Source: Tubulanus polymorphus (lineage: Eukaryota; Nemertea; Palaeonemertea; Tubulaniformes; Tubulanidae). From it: a stretch of 64,000 bases of DNA. The stretch covers positions 12,562,501 to 12,626,500 of the forward strand of contig NC_134031.1 in NCBI RefSeq assembly GCF_964204645.1, in the 5' to 3' direction. The notes beneath the pieces are model-generated. The model was not told where the DNA came from and did no database searches. It saw only the letters and a list, made by a program, of their open reading frames with translations. The position numbers and the translations under genes are program-made. Of the stretch, positions 9,954-44,457 are shown in pieces (position 1 is the stretch's first letter; each line of letters starts with the position of its first letter).

Positions 9954-9959
9954 AAACTA

Positions 9960-10860
9960 TAAAAGTTATGCACTCTTGAATATTTCCAGAGTTGAAAATA
10001 ATTCTAAGATATATCAGAAATGCAACAAGGTAGCAAAGCAAATCTGAATTCATTCGAAACGCTTTCTCTTGTTACCACTCTTTGCCGTGACTATAGCTAC
10101 AGCCAGCTGATTTTGCTGACTCACTAAATCTTTGCACGAGGTCCAGCCACTTCAGCTGTCAGTACCAATTAAAATGTGTACATTTGAAATCCTTTGCCTA
10201 ACAAATGCCACGGCAAACTGGGCTGAGACACAATGGATGGCTTCAAATGGTCCTTCTCTACTGAAATCAGTGTTGGTTTGGGTTTCAACACACCGGGTAG
10301 GTGGTTTCTTTGTGATGTCAAAATGATGTCAAATGGATCTAATGAACCATCCTTACCTTTTATTCCCACACTTAGACCAGTCTAGTGAGCCTAGCCGTAT
10401 ATTGATGGGAATATTAGGAGACTTAACCAAAATAAATCTGACATGCTTAAGCTGTATAATGACAATTTATTCACATAAAATACATGATGTAGAAATAATA
10501 CAGAACCAAATGAAAAATGGTGCTAAATACAGACTTCCAATAAAACTAAATTTAAAATGTCAGGAACTTTCGAATCGACCATTATTCACAGAAACTCGAA
10601 AATTGATGAAATGCTGATCTCAACAATTCCTCAAAAGACATCTTGGAAAAATCATTGACGTTGCGCTTTTTTTCATCCTCCATCTTAATGTTAATTATCT
10701 TCCTTCAACTAAAAATAATTATGTTATCTTTGAGGAACAAGCATGGACATGGAAGTAATATTGATACAAGAGTGAATTTTAATTTAAGGAGGGGGCTGCA
10801 CAGTTGTAACCAGAATAAGCATGTCAAATACGCATGTTACTAAGTGGTGTCACTTGTTTA
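9960..10860. other. No recognisable feature
   Basis: AT-rich sequence with only short open frames. No repeat seen elsewhere in the window, no splice-like or coding signal. Confidence 0.4.
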
Positions 10861-11989
10861 GAAGGAAACAAATTCAAGTCCTGGAATTACTCGTTCGAAG
10901 GTGCTAGTCAGAACCGGAAATTGGAACCTAAAACCGCCGAGTTTTAGTTCATTTGCAATAAAAATGCCACGTTTTTAATGAGCGATTTTTTATTTACAAT
11001 ATTTCGTCATAAACCCTCATGATAAAACCTCACTGCAAAGGCTAGAAATTACTATGAATGTCTACAAGGTATCACAAAACATTTTGCGACAGCTGACGAT
11101 GTAAAGACTGGTTGCCTGGTATCATATTGGTGGCAGCACTTGGAGGCCCAATTTTGATTGGCGGTTCGAGTCCTGGTACTTTTCATATTTTAATTATGGA
11201 TCTGCGATTGCAGTCCTTCTAGAATCAATTTTATTTCATAATATTATTTCCCTCTGATGAATCTGACAACAAGAGCCCCATGGGGCATGATGCGGTAGCT
11301 TCACAAATCATAAATGACCTGTCAATTCCATGTCAAATATGCTAGAAGGGCTATCTAGGAACAGATCCACGGATCCATGAACATTGAAAATGGCAAGTTA
11401 AGTATCCATGCAAACAAAACAAAAGTTTGAAAATATGAAATTTCAGTGCAATTTTATACAATTTCTAGGTACTGGGACATCTTATTAGTTGCTCGTGGAA
11501 AAAGTGCCCTGAAAATAAAGCCCTTGTATTTTCAAAACGGCATAGGAAAATATATTGCGATAGGTGCATGTGCGTGTTGTTTTCCCGTCTGAATCTGCCA
11601 AAGAGGTCTTTATCAGAATATTTCCATGACCTTTTTTGCAGAAACTTCGTTCGGAAAGTAAGGAATCACCTTAAACAGTGATGGAAACACATCATGTTCA
11701 GGGGGTCCGTGCATTAATATTTAAGAAAGTAACCTTAATCATGTTGAACCAAGTAAACTTTATGAAAATATGTCAAATAAAACGATCTCAGCATTATACA
11801 CAGTAATAATGACATGCAACTACATGATTCATCATGAATATAAAAGTGGCAGTGTTCCCCAATGGCTCAAATAGACATGCTCCGTACAGCATAAACCGCT
11901 GATGCTGAATGATTAAATTTGCGTATAACATACACCACTTGCTATGGAATTAAAATGAAGTGTGTTAGACAATTTATGGGTATAAATTG

Positions 11990-13156
11990 AACCAGAAAGA
12001 AACTTTCCATGATGGGTTTCTGTGTAATTGTTTCTGTTTCATTCACCGAACTCGCTGTGAAAAAGGCGATTCTCGATATAAATAGTAATGGGTTTCCCCG
12101 CGGGATACCCGCTTTGGGAAAGGCACCTGAATCGATGCTACGAGTTCGAATCCCAATATTTAGACGTAATTTATTATTCTTTGAAATAAATTCTTAGAAT
12201 TTCTATTTATGATAGGATGTGCAGGTTTTGATTTGGTAATGATGTTAATAAAAGTTAACCTCTTAAGGTATTGTTTTCTATCTATTATTTGTGACGGATT
12301 AGTTTCGATGCTCCTCACAACCCGCCCCACCACGTGTCACTTATTCACGGACGCGCGGATTGTATCATTTGTAATAGGTCTACCACACGAAAGAGTCCAT
12401 GGCCTACCGTAGAATAGTAGGGCCTACCGATCACGCTATGTGCGATGAAAGTAGTGTTTGAATAAAACAAATTTTTAATGAAATAAACATTATTTATCAT
12501 AATTAATCAATAGATCAGGTGCCGCCTAAATAATTGTTTGTTTCGTGAAATTTGTACAAAACTTTGCGACTTTGTCGTGTCTTGTGACCCTGAAAATACT
12601 AGAAGAATGATCGGTAAGCTTATAAAACGGCGAGGTCAACATAGTAACAACAACTTCGGGGATTGAAAAAAAAAACTCAAAAGAATTATTTTTTATACTG
12701 ATGAGTTATACTGATGGGGAGTAGCGACCGTCATTGACACCGGTTATTTATCCATTCACTATCAAATGTGACGAGCCCAATAAATGATTGCGCATAGATT
12801 CGGCCTCTCGGCATTTAGCACAGCAGTTCCGAGAAGTGTTAAGACCGATCAGCGCGCGCGCTATCTAAAACCGGTGCTAGTACGATCAATATCTACAGGT
12901 ATATACGTGTTCAGTATTACACAGCGAGTACCACTATGTTCATCGAGCGTCGTCATAGCAACGCGCTATACAGCGGCTTGAACTAGCGAGTAACGTTAAT
13001 TATCTTTTAACCAAATTAGAGCACTTATAACCATCGGAATCAAATATAAACCAAGCTGCACCATCTACATCAAGTAGAGAATACCTGTGTGAAATTACAG
13101 AATTGTCGGTCCACACAAACAGCTTAACTCGTGTCATAAAGAAACATCCACAAACG

Positions 13157-13224
<68 letters not shown>

Positions 13225-13274
13225 TGACGACGATGCCATAGATGGGTTCGTCTAACGACGAAACCCATCAAAAA
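11990..13274 (+). mobile_element. Non-autonomous repeat family B, copy 1
   Basis: Nearly identical to 16562-17908. Near the left end is TGATGGGTTTC, and at the right end GAAACCCATCA, an 11-bp inverted repeat. The right end also folds as a hairpin (GATGGGTTCGTC / GACGAAACCCATC with a short loop). A GACA microsatellite lies just inside it. The left part contains a pol III B-box-like GTTCGAATCCC. The 3' hairpin plus microsatellite recalls Helitron-related non-autonomous elements, but no CTRR end is seen. It encodes no protein. Confidence 0.7.
13156..13224. repeat. (GACA)n microsatellite
   Basis: About 17 GACA units inside family B copy 1. The matching site in copy 2 (17833-17857) has only about six. 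Confidence 0.95.
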
Positions 13275-14339
13275 TTATCAAGATTCATCGCCTCTTTTCA
13301 ACATATTTTGTTTATTTAGCCAATCAGCGCCTATTAAAAAATATCTAGCCCGGCACGCTTGGTGGAGGCTATCTCTAACACATTTCTTAGAGGTTCATAC
13401 GCGGAGAAAATAGGCCGCCAAAATATTTCCTCATCTTTTCGCTTTCAAATGTGGAACCTGGGCAATTATACCCAACCAATGTTTGTTTCCGATGTGTCTG
13501 TTAGATGCATGTTCTCTGATCACAGATGCATCGATATGTATCACATTTACATTTACACGTTTGACATGTTGTTACAGGATAAGAACCCCCATGTTACAGG
13601 ATAAAAACCACTCGCAGTGAAAAGACTGCAATTTTTGCTCATTTTGAGAATTACATAAATGCGGCTCATTAATCGGGCTTTACAACTTGGGACAAAACTT
13701 TTGTGGGAAGATTTAAAGGAACGCTAGTTAAAGACGATAATGCATATTTGAAATTGAATTTCACTTAGATGTTTTAACAGCAGCTTAGCAAGATTTCGCT
13801 AATAGGATTTTATTTTAGTGCAAAGCCATTGCATTAGACAGCCCCTGTTTCAATGCCACTAAAAACTGACCAATGCTGTAATACTCAACCCGATGGCATC
13901 GAGATTGCCACTGTACGAAACCCTGCCACACTAGACGGAGTGCGGTCATTATAAGCCAATCAGATATCCCGTTTTATTATAGCCTGGGTTTACCAATTTA
14001 CAGTTCTTGCGTGAAATTTACGTCAGCGATTATACAACCAGCAGTCTGACTGGTGCCACAAGTTTTTATGTGGCATGTACCTGCGCACCCGGTCTACTGT
14101 GGCAGAGGTTCTTGCCGTGGCCGAATCCCTGCCATGGGATTATGTGCTAGGCTATAGGACTGATAGTTTTTGAACTATATGGCTCCAAATATGATAATGA
14201 GAGCTTTCGAAAAGCGCAACAATGCCTGAATATAATTGAGTTTCTAGTGTAGTCGCAGTGTAAAAAACTTAAAACTTAAAAGGGTTAATGAAATCCAACA
14301 CATTGTCAAGATATCATACTTAAAGGATTACGCTTACTA
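13275..14339. other. No recognisable gene
   Basis: Non-coding. A partial repeat is possible around 13850-14150 (repeated CCTGCCA words), but I could not define its ends. Confidence 0.35.
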
Positions 14340-14674
14340 AAAAATTGAAGTGCAACATTTTTATCGCAAATGAACAAGAACATGGCGGATTTAGGTTCCA
14401 ATTTCTGGTTCTGACTAGTGCCATTAAATGAGAAATTCCAGAACCTGAATTTGTCGATATCCCGTATTGATAATGTCACTTGACAATGAAATTGGCATGA
14501 TTACCTGTAAGTGGTAAGGTCATTCCATCAAAGTAGGGAAGGGGCATGAAATTCAATTGAAACGCTAGATTCACCAGAGTGGGAATCTGGAGATGCGTTT
14601 ACCTTGCTAACTGATGCTTTGATATTTTGACAAGAAGAAATGTAACCGACAGTTGCATGTGGAATGAAACTTAC

Positions 14675-35773
<21,099 letters not shown>

Positions 35774-35902
35774 TTTTCCCTTCAAAGCTATGTTCAGCAA
35801 GAAATCTGAAAAAAAAAATGTACTAGACCTAGTCTCAACAGGAGCCTAGTGACCACAGTTTGCAACGACAGGGCTTGAATTTGGGCAAATCTGCGATTTA
35901 GT

Positions 35903-37116
35903 CATTGATTGTGATAACAAAATATGCCTAGGTACCAATCTAATAAGGAAATACTATTCCACTATTCAACGCCCCCCTGGTTACCATATAGAATAACTAT
36001 GTCCTTAAAGGGTAACCGACACTTTTTAAAAGATTTTCTACTTTTTACTCTAAACGATATATTATAGTATACAATAAGGCTAGGTGATTTCGTAATTGGA
36101 ACAAGAAAATTAACTTAAATAAATTATTTGACGCCTGCGAAAAAAATGTAGAATTTCTGGGATAAGCTAATGTGGAATTGCAAATTTGAAATCGAAGTTT
36201 TAAGAAATTTGGGGAATTAAGATTTGGCGATTGGGTAGATGATACAGCCTTCTTGTACCGTATGTACCTTTCCTCGAGAATTCTAAAGTTTCCCTTCGGT
36301 CACTAAATAAACAACTTATCTTTAAATACAATAATAAAACTTAGTAACATATTGATTAATAACAAACCGAAAACTGAATCCCTAAACTGTGGAATTTATA
36401 AAATACCTTGTAAAGTTTGCGACGACGTATATATAGGAGAAACAGGTCGGAACCTTAATCAACGCATAAAAGAGCATAAGTTAGATGTAAAAACTTTAAA
36501 CCTGAAAGCGGAGTTGCTAGTCATGTATTTCAGACTTCACACAATTTTGATTTCGCTAATGCTGAATTAATTTACCCTTGCAGCGATAAAACTAAAAGAC
36601 ATATTTTGGAATCAGCATTAATAATTGAAAATTCTAACAATGTTGTAAACCTAAACAATGGTTTTTCACCCCATAATAAACTTATATCTAAATTCCTCTG
36701 TAAACTGGTTAAACTCAACACTTGATTCCCCTTTGATTATTTGTTATTTGTTCTCTCATCTATTTTAGTCTCTCAACTTGTATTCACCATTGTTTTAATT
36801 AAGTGCCCCCTAGTTTGTCTTTTTACTACTGATTTCAAGTTCTAATTTTTATTTATACTCACTATTGTTCTTTATTATTACCCCTTAGTTAGCTTCCCTT
36901 AATCTATTTTAGCGGGTAACTGTTTCTACGTTAATTTTCCTTTAGTTTGTATCTTTTAGTTTGATGTGTCTAGGGTAGATACATGTATAACCCAAATATC
37001 AAGAAGTTACCTTGAAGCGTCTTCAAAACTTCCCAAAATAACTGGATTCCGTCTACGGACGGACGGACGACAAGTGAACGCAATAGCCCGCTGGGACTAA
37101 AGTCCCAAGTGGGCTA
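35903..37116 (+). mobile_element. Helitron-like family A, copy 6 (split by Penelope relic)
   Basis: A core repeat piece (35903-36009), then foreign sequence with a Penelope endonuclease relic, then a body end (36964 on, GATGTGTCTAGGGTAGATAC) and the 3' hairpin at 37084-37116. Confidence 0.6.
36307..36725 (+). pseudogene. Penelope-like retroelement GIY-YIG endonuclease relic
   Basis: The frame from 36307 encodes a GIY-YIG nuclease core: GIYKIPCKVCDD, then VYIGETGRNLNQRIKEHK, including the Arg of the second motif. A frame change near 36500 leads to the typical C-terminal part (TKRHILESALII, then SKFLCKL, stop at 36725). In Penelope-like elements this domain follows the RT; no RT remains here. 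The fragment cuts family A copy 6 in two. Confidence 0.8.
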
Positions 37117-37339
37117 AAAATGCAATTTCATGTAGGCCTATACACTATTGCTGGCTTTTTTCTGCCATTTTTTGCCTGCAACTGGTTTTCCAAATAATTT
37201 TGAAAGCCCTATCTGATTATTTTTGTTCATTGACAGGCATAGGTGTAAGGATGTACTGTGGTCAAGTGTGTCACTCATGGCAAGAGTGAAACATAGTTTC
37301 TAGTCTTCAATTGTAGTAGGGGGTACCTCGATTCTATGC

Positions 37340-37516
37340 AATTGCAATAGGGAACATTGCAGGTTGCCCCTAAAACGGACGTGAGTGCGTTATTATGTGC
37401 CCTTGCTCCAATGGAATCACGCGTAAAAATGCCCTTATTTGAAATCAGCACCCTGCCCTTTTTTAATGCTAGATGAAGCACTGCACCTCGTGCACCCCCC
37501 TTGTATCCGCCCCTGG
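37340..37516. repeat. One end of a hAT-like element
   Basis: Ends CCCCCCTTGTATCCGCCCCTGG, the inverse of the CAGGGGCGGATACAAGGGG type of terminus. TGCCCTT words before it match those inside the hAT-like element at 43 kb. The other end is missing. Confidence 0.4.
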
Positions 37517-37575
37517 AAAGTGCAATAGCGCCGTAAATTCATGCCTCACGCAACATGTCCAGGAAACTGGTGGAA

Positions 37576-37608
37576 TAAGAATGGAACTAGACTCTAGTTC
37601 CATTCTTA
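37576..37608. repeat. Perfect 33-bp inverted repeat
   Basis: TAAGAATGGAACTAGA and its reverse complement, separated by a single C. Confidence 0.85.
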
Positions 37609-37909
37609 ATGAGAAATAACGAAATAGTAAGCGACTGAAGTTGAGTAGTTTGTGAGCGTCGTTAGCCCCTTGTTATTTTATATATACTATATACATTGGA
37701 TTAACAGATTATCGTTTTTACATTACCTACAACTCTGATACGAGCCCCTGTGACTATTTTAGCTCAAACAACGATTCCCTGTTGCTTCACATAGAAAAAA
37801 TATATATCAGTACCACTGAACTAAACTGTCCAATTATTCAATCATCGCTATCATTGAAATTTCCTGATTAACTCAGCCGAATACGAGATGTTACGCGATA
37901 TAAACTCAC

Positions 37910-37970
37910 CAACAATATATAAACCAGAAGACGCCGTAAGATCGCTTCACCATCAAGCTTTGTCCGCAGC
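37910..37970 (-). promoter_or_regulatory. Possible DDX39B non-coding first exon and promoter
   Basis: The minus strand has a good donor (TTG|GTGAGT at 37910/37909) preceded by about 50 bp of less AT-rich sequence. A CCAAT box lies on the same strand (CTGACCAATCA, 37978-37988). Exon 1 of the coding sequence needs an upstream leader exon, and this is the best candidate seen. Transcript evidence is absent. Confidence 0.3.
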
Positions 37971-38496
37971 TAAATTCTGATTGGTCAGATAGTGTTTGAC
38001 TGGTTCCAGACTACACCTAAAACCAGTCCTTAAAGTACGGAAGTACATTAGGAACATATGGGATACAATACAATCAATTCAACTATATTTCAGAAACATA
38101 TTCGAAGAATTCAACCAAAGTCTAGAGAGGCCAATGAAAACTTGAAAAAAAAAAGATTTCATAATAATATGCGATCGATCACCGCGTGGCCTTCGTAGAA
38201 AGACCACTGCCTGTGGCCTTCCAAAATTTTAATTGTCCTGTCCGATTTGGTTTCGTCCAATTGAGAGACTGCCTTTTCCAGTTAGGGCATTTTTGGATCA
38301 ACTCAGGATATGACTTAACGCTTTTGGGCCCCTTAAGTTCCACATGTTTCATTTGAGCTACGGACCACAATGGTGACACCATGATGGTCAGAAACTGACC
38401 AATTGAGATATCCCCGAGTCTGAACACTTGACTTCGAATTTCTGAAATTTTTCAAGTCATGTTTGTTTTCAAACTACTGAGAAATCATCATTGCAA

Positions 38497-38750
38497 ATTC
38501 ATAAACTGACCATCACTGACCACCACTGACCAATTCAAACTTCTCGAATATGAAAACTATATACCGCGTTATGGTGTCAAACTAGAAAGGATTCGCCATA
38601 GATAGAATTCATAAATTGGTCATCACTGACCACACCACTGACCAATTCATGCTTCTCGAATATGAGAACTATATACCACGTTAGAAAGGATTGGCCAATG
38701 AAAATTCATAAATTGACCATCACTGACCACCACTGACCAATTCATGAGAT
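38497..38750. repeat. Tandem repeat, unit about 100-110 bp, 2.5 copies
   Basis: Units begin ATTCATAAA, carry ACTGACCA words and include CTTCTCGAATATGA and ACTATATACC. TGACCAGTACTGACC words recur alone at 39320-39480. Confidence 0.75.
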
Positions 38751-38922
38751 ATGAATATTGAGATGAATATTGAGAAAGATATACCATTATGAGAATGCCG
38801 GTTTGCTAGCGTATCTATTTAACACCCGTATTGCTCGGGTTAGTTTTACTATCAACGGGTGGCGCTGTATGTAAATTTCACATAAATCAACGACTTTCGG
38901 CTATAAGCGGTACCTAAGACCA

Positions 38923-39038
38923 CTTTGTACTGTATCTTTTTATGTTCACTACTACCGTAATTGACTATGATGTTTTCAAGCTTGAAAACATCATAGTCAA
39001 TTACGGTAGTAGTGAACATAAAAAGATACAGTACAAAG
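38923..39038. repeat. Perfect 116-bp palindrome without spacer
   Basis: Both 58-bp arms match base for base around a central AAGCTT (38978-38983). The right side is followed by a second partial GATACAGTAC. Confidence 0.95.
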
Positions 39039-39039
39039 A

Positions 39040-42000
39040 TACAGTACGGTGTACAGTTAAGGACATGATTCCATAGGACCCATACCAGAGACATTTTGTT
39101 CAGACAAGGTCTATTAGTTAAACACTAATCTTCATTTTCAGCAATAAACGATCTGGTGAATTAATTAGTGATTCGGTCTTTCGGTGGTTCGAGATAAAAT
39201 GCCCGCAAAATAAGAACCTAACGAACCAGGGCTCACCACAAATTGCCCAACAGATAAATTTTCGAAACGACACAATCCAATCATGTTTGGTATCAAATGT
39301 GGCGTGGACTATGGTCTTTTAACTGACCAATGCATGACCAGTACTGACCATATAGTAAATTATTGGTTTGCAAACAATTAAGTTGTTTGGTGTCAAATAA
39401 CTAGATATGATGTGGGCATTAATCTAAAAATTGTGTAACTGACCAATGCTTGACCAGTACAGACCAGTTACCAGTGCTAACCAGAACCCCCATAAGTAAT
39501 TTATATGTTAAGTGAATCCTTCGTTGGTACTACTAGCTCTTACATTTAAATTTGTCGCTTGAAAAAGTCTTGTCCGATTTTTGTTTTAGGTAGCGATCTA
39601 ACTTTGAAATTCCGCCAAAATGCATAAGATTTTTACGTAGGGTTTTGAACGTACAACGTTTCTATTTCTAATTGTAACGTGCGCATTTGAGCCTGTCACG
39701 TGCACATTTCACTCGCGTGAACGTGCGTATCGGTACCAACATGCGAGACTTGTCAAACTTTTACGATCAAGACTTTTAAACTGAACAAAGAAGATATCAT
39801 ATCATATTATATATACATGAATAGATGGAATGATAATGTAGTAGTTTTAAATGTTTCGTAGCTGCTGTCCACTGACCACAGATCAAAGCTAATTGCCTGA
39901 TATGAAATATATTTTTGTTATAGAGATGTAGTAGATCAGTAAGAATTCAAACTTAAAGTTAATTTTGAGTGATCACAACGCTAACCAATAGAGAAAGCTG
40001 TAAGGCCTAAGAAAAGATCCATTAAGTATAACATATCTTTCAATATAATGAAGAAGTATTCAACTGGCCATCACAACAATAGTTTGAATTATCTTATTGA
40101 AAAATACCGGAGTGTTAATGGGAAAACCTTGAATTCGAAACAATCCCACACTCAATCGTTTACTTTGAAAACACAATTTGCATTTTGTGGACATGTATTT
40201 TTTTCTGCATCAAAAGCATGAAGTATATTATATTTGCTTGTAAAAATTTGAAGGGGAAGATTTTTGGCCTCGTTAACCTGTGAACACGTCCTTCATATAT
40301 TTTCTAAGACCGACCCTTGAAATAATGCTGAGAGTTTCGAGGATAATTTTGGTAGGATGTAAACTTAGGCTGCTTCGTATCCGTGGAGGGTTGCTAATTA
40401 TTGATTCTATACACAATAATCATAAGTACCATGAGATTCGATAGAATATCGTTTTTCAATCATACGTACACGAATTATCGCGATATAAAGATAAATAATA
40501 TGTTCATATACTTTTTACGTCTTATACTGTATATTTCTTTAGTAGTATATATAAAGAGTGGATCAGCTGGCCATCTGAGACCATTCCACGATCTAAGTTC
40601 AGTTGCCAAAAGTTAGTAAGTTTACCAGTGGATAGTTAACATTTATAATGACAATTAAATTTTCATTGCTAAAATAACTTTGTACTTGTTGACCCAAAAG
40701 CAGAGAATTGAAAATACGATAATACGATACGTAAACTCAGTGTACAAATTCAAAAAGATTATCTCTAGTGAGAGATCGAACGTTTTGTCGTAATTTTCTA
40801 ATGATAAAACATGGTTTGAAATTTGAAATGTGTACATAGTTGATCTCTTTCAGTGTATTTAGTCATGTATCATATTGGATGATGGTTAATTTAAACTCTC
40901 TTTTGAGAAACTGGTCCCAGAGCTGTATCCTTTACTCCTGTAATAGAGGATGCAATCTATTTGCGACAAACAGCTAGTGCAAATAGCTAGAAAAGGTAAC
41001 AATAGTGCATTAGCAAACTTAGAGCAAGCGTACATTGGTTGTTTAGGTTTTTCGAAGGGGAGAATTTGTGGGAAAATTAATCATTACTGAGATATATCCG
41101 TGGCGAGCTTTTCCAGGGATTTAAAAAGTTGAGCTGTCCACAAGGAATTTTGTGTAGTCCAATATCCGTGATTACCTCTGGCGTGGAGAGATACAATCTA
41201 AAACCAACCCTAGAGTCAAATATTTTACCACAATTTTTTATGATCAATGAAAAGATTGAGTAATAGACATTCAAACAGTATTATCTAAATTCCACTCCAT
41301 TTTAAACTCATTCATCTTTACACAAACTCCAACTTGTTGAACAGTCCACATTAAAATTAGGGACCACTATTCTTGCTCATCTACACTGGCTACCAATCTA
41401 ACAAAGGATTAAATTTGAGTTTTGATGTTATAACAATACCAGACTGAATTATGGATTCGGTTTCTACTTTTTAATTGAACATTTATATCACATATTGGGC
41501 ATCATTTTTACCAGTATGTATATATCGAATAACCTATCCATATATCATGTTCAATTTTATATAATCTGACTTTTGAGATGTCATTCAATCAATGCATTCA
41601 CATGCGGTCGTCGCTTTCAATAGCCGCCACGGACTGGCTCCTTATTATTTCTTTGGCAAAACCATTGGCGGACGATCCCACACGTTTCTTGCTCCAGCCG
41701 TAGAATGCTCAATATTCGTCATGAACCCCGATTTGAATTTAAATTCAAAACACTCCTAAAACACACCTGTTAACTAGATTACTCTAAAACACCTTTATGT
41801 GCAAGAATCAGTGAAATTGGCGCTTTATCAGTTGTATTCATCATTCGTACCCACGAATCTCGTATCGTATCCTATGAATGTGGAGACCCATCCTCGTAAA
41901 GAGAATGAATATATAGGCTCCGATGCGTTTATATCATTTGATATGAGGCTTCGTGTCATCTTCAATTGAAATCACGTTGTTTTTTTAAAGGGTGGGCGAG

Positions 42001-43093
42001 AATATATTCTTATGTTTTTGTTTCTCTGAATGTTGCTATTTAAGAGTTCAATAATTTCAGTCTACCAAACAAAGGATTTTCCGTATGTTTCGTGACATGT
42101 TTTTCCATAACCCTAGGAGAGCATTTTAGGTATTTTTTTGCGGATGACCGAAAGCTGCTGTCCCTTTCTAGTAATTTGATGATATCCGTCGAAATCTAAA
42201 TTCTAAAAAGGAATCAGGCATATCTTCTTGTTTGACTAAATATGAACTCAACAACAAGTGACACTCCCTTCAAAGGCGCCGAAGTAAAATCATGTGTCGA
42301 ATGGAGATGATATTGTGTCAGAATTTCTTCAAAATCGGAGAAAATTGAATATTTTGAAAATAATCATTTTACATGTATGTTTAAATCCGTTATCGATGGA
42401 GCAATTTTCATGAAAAAATATCTATGGAATCAGCGAAATATAGTTAAGAAGAATACTATGTTTAAAAAGTTATCAAAGACATTTGAAAAAAGTTTTCTGA
42501 ATTCGTCAACTGTTAAACTAGTAACAACCAGATGTGTTCCCATTAAACCACCGACCGCGAGCCGAGTCGATGTGAGATGTGCCCTACACTGAAAATCTCA
42601 AGTGCTATACAACCGGTTTTTTAGGTGCCTCTGAATGTCGGCCGTTAACTGAACAATTGCCATTTGGAAAGGGCCTACGTAGTTAGAGAAAATTCAAGAT
42701 GTGTATATCGTGTGATACAGGCTCCATATTTCATGTGCGTTTGGAATTTAACCTTGTTTATAACGAAACACGCATGTATTTATGCTATTTTAGATTTAAA
42801 ATGAGCGCACGAAAGTGTTTCATGAGACCCGCAAATAACGTCAAGTTATTCATGCATTTTTGATTTATATGAATAAATTTCGCTTCGAAATCTTTAAATT
42901 TCTCAGGTGGATTATTCAATAAACTCACAACAGTCCATAATGGATTAGATTGACGCCAATCGTTCTTTTAAAGATCTTTCTTTCTCGAAGAAAGATTTTC
43001 TTAAAAACTTTGATTATGGCGAATATTTTATGTGTCCGATAGTTAAACCTTCGGGTATTATACTAGAACACAAATTTTTAAAGATGTTCATAA
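39040..43093. other. Four kb without a recognisable gene or element
   Basis: AT-rich sequence with only short open frames and no match to the repeat families seen elsewhere in the window, apart from TGACCA-rich words at 39320-39480. Confidence 0.4.
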
Positions 43094-43098
43094 CATAC

Positions 43099-43918
43099 CA
43101 GGGGCGGATCCAGTAGACAGTATTGGAAGGAAATTTAAGGGCACTTTTCTGATCTTAGGGCACACCCAGTATCCAGGTCAATGCGAGCGCCGAAGGCGCG
43201 AATTCCTTAGAGGGGGGTCTGAAATATTTTGAAAATATGGTACCATTTAAAGGATTTTAGAGGGCTTCTAGAGGCTAGCAGAGCAATCCAGAATAAACGA
43301 ATTCGAGACAAGATTTCAAGACATGCGGATAAAAAATGAAGCTGGCGAACCCATGAATGGTTGTCGCCAACTTCGCCTAGTGCCCCTATAATCTTTAAAA
43401 GTGCCCCTTAACAATTATACAGAATACGGCTAAGTGCCCCTTCATTGTTAACAATCGGCAAAAATTGCCTCGTCTTCACATTTATCCTTATGTCGTGTGC
43501 CATCTTCCAAACCAAAAGTGCCCCTAAAATTTTAAAAATTAGGCAAAAAAATGCCCTTTTCTTCAACATTTTCCGCGTATAGTGCCCTCTTCTAAAGTAC
43601 GAGTGCCCCTTTAGCCCTCCCTGAAAAGGCAAGGAAGGACAAGGTGCCCTCATCTAAAGCATGAGTGCCCCTTGCAAAAGGAAAGTGCCCTTTTTAATTT
43701 ATCATGATTAAAGGCTTTACAAATATGATTATCTCTCCTCACTTTCTTGGTAGCAGTATATACCGATTAATTTTATAATTATGCCCGGATTACGGACACG
43801 AAATTAGCGGTTGCTGAAATAATGCCGTCAAAAATATTGCCGGTGAAATTTCGAAGGGCACTTAAAAATTCTAGACCGTATTGGGCAATACGGCTAATAC
43901 GGTCTGGATCCGTCCCTG
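43099..43918. mobile_element. hAT-like non-autonomous element with CAGGGGCGGATCCAG ends
   Basis: The left end CAGGGGCGGATCCAG and the right end CTGGATCCGTCCCTG are inverted repeats with one mismatch in 15, a terminus common in animal hAT-related elements. CATAC stands directly outside both ends (43094-43098, 43919-43923). This is shorter than the 8 bp expected of hAT, so the superfamily is uncertain. The interior is dominated by AGTGCCCCTT words. No transposase. Confidence 0.65.
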
Positions 43919-44457
43919 CATACTGAAGGATATCACAGTTTATACCCGAAGATATGCGTTTTCCGATTCGGTGTTTTTCATTAGGCGTTTTTCGAGTACC
44001 GGTAAAAACGGTACTTGATATAATAAGTGAACTTCATCATTGATATTTTCACTAATCTACTTGAATTCCAAAAAAGAACTGACAATGAAAAAGGGTTAGA
44101 GCTGTGACTGATATCACTCCAAATTTCAAATTCCTATGAACACTTTTCATATAAAGAAAACTATAAACGAAACAGTTTTTAGAGGCGAAGAATCCACGTT
44201 ACCATCGAATTTTAAAAACTTGAAGGAATGGTTAATGCCTCGGTGACCACTGGTCTAGTACGCGGTTTTCTAAAATGAAAGTGGCCAAGTCTAAAGAACA
44301 ACTATTGTATCACATGATTTCAAATATTAGGAACCCAATGCGTTTAATGATTTAATTAATTGGTATCGCGCAGATTGGTTGAAAGACGGGATTGAGTCAC
44401 CTTGTGATTTAATTGTTTTTCATGCATCGATTAATTAATCTTATTATAACTTATTCG

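Larger units (their letters stand above)
10868..14458. repeat. Pair of about 110-bp inverted repeats bounding 3.6 kb (family C ends)
   Basis: The left arm (10868-10985; GCTAGTCAGAACCGGAAATT) is the reverse complement of the right arm (14340-14458; CCAATTTCTGGTTCTGACTA) with scattered changes. The same arms bound 49868-50690. They look like long terminal inverted repeats of a DNA element. The 3.6 kb between them holds a family B copy and unrelated DNA. Confidence 0.6.

Noticed and set aside
12130-12170. GTTCGAATCCC as part of a tRNA gene
   Set aside because: No acceptor or anticodon stems can be formed around it. It is a B-box-like word inside family B.
12690-12790. CTGATGAG followed by GCGACC, a possible hammerhead ribozyme
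   Set aside because: The conserved GAAA and closing stems are missing. The same goes for GATGAGT…GAAAT at 33.7-33.9 kb, which lacks the CTGATGA core.
13000-13239. Frame encoding repeated SVCL
   Set aside because: Translation of the GACA microsatellite.
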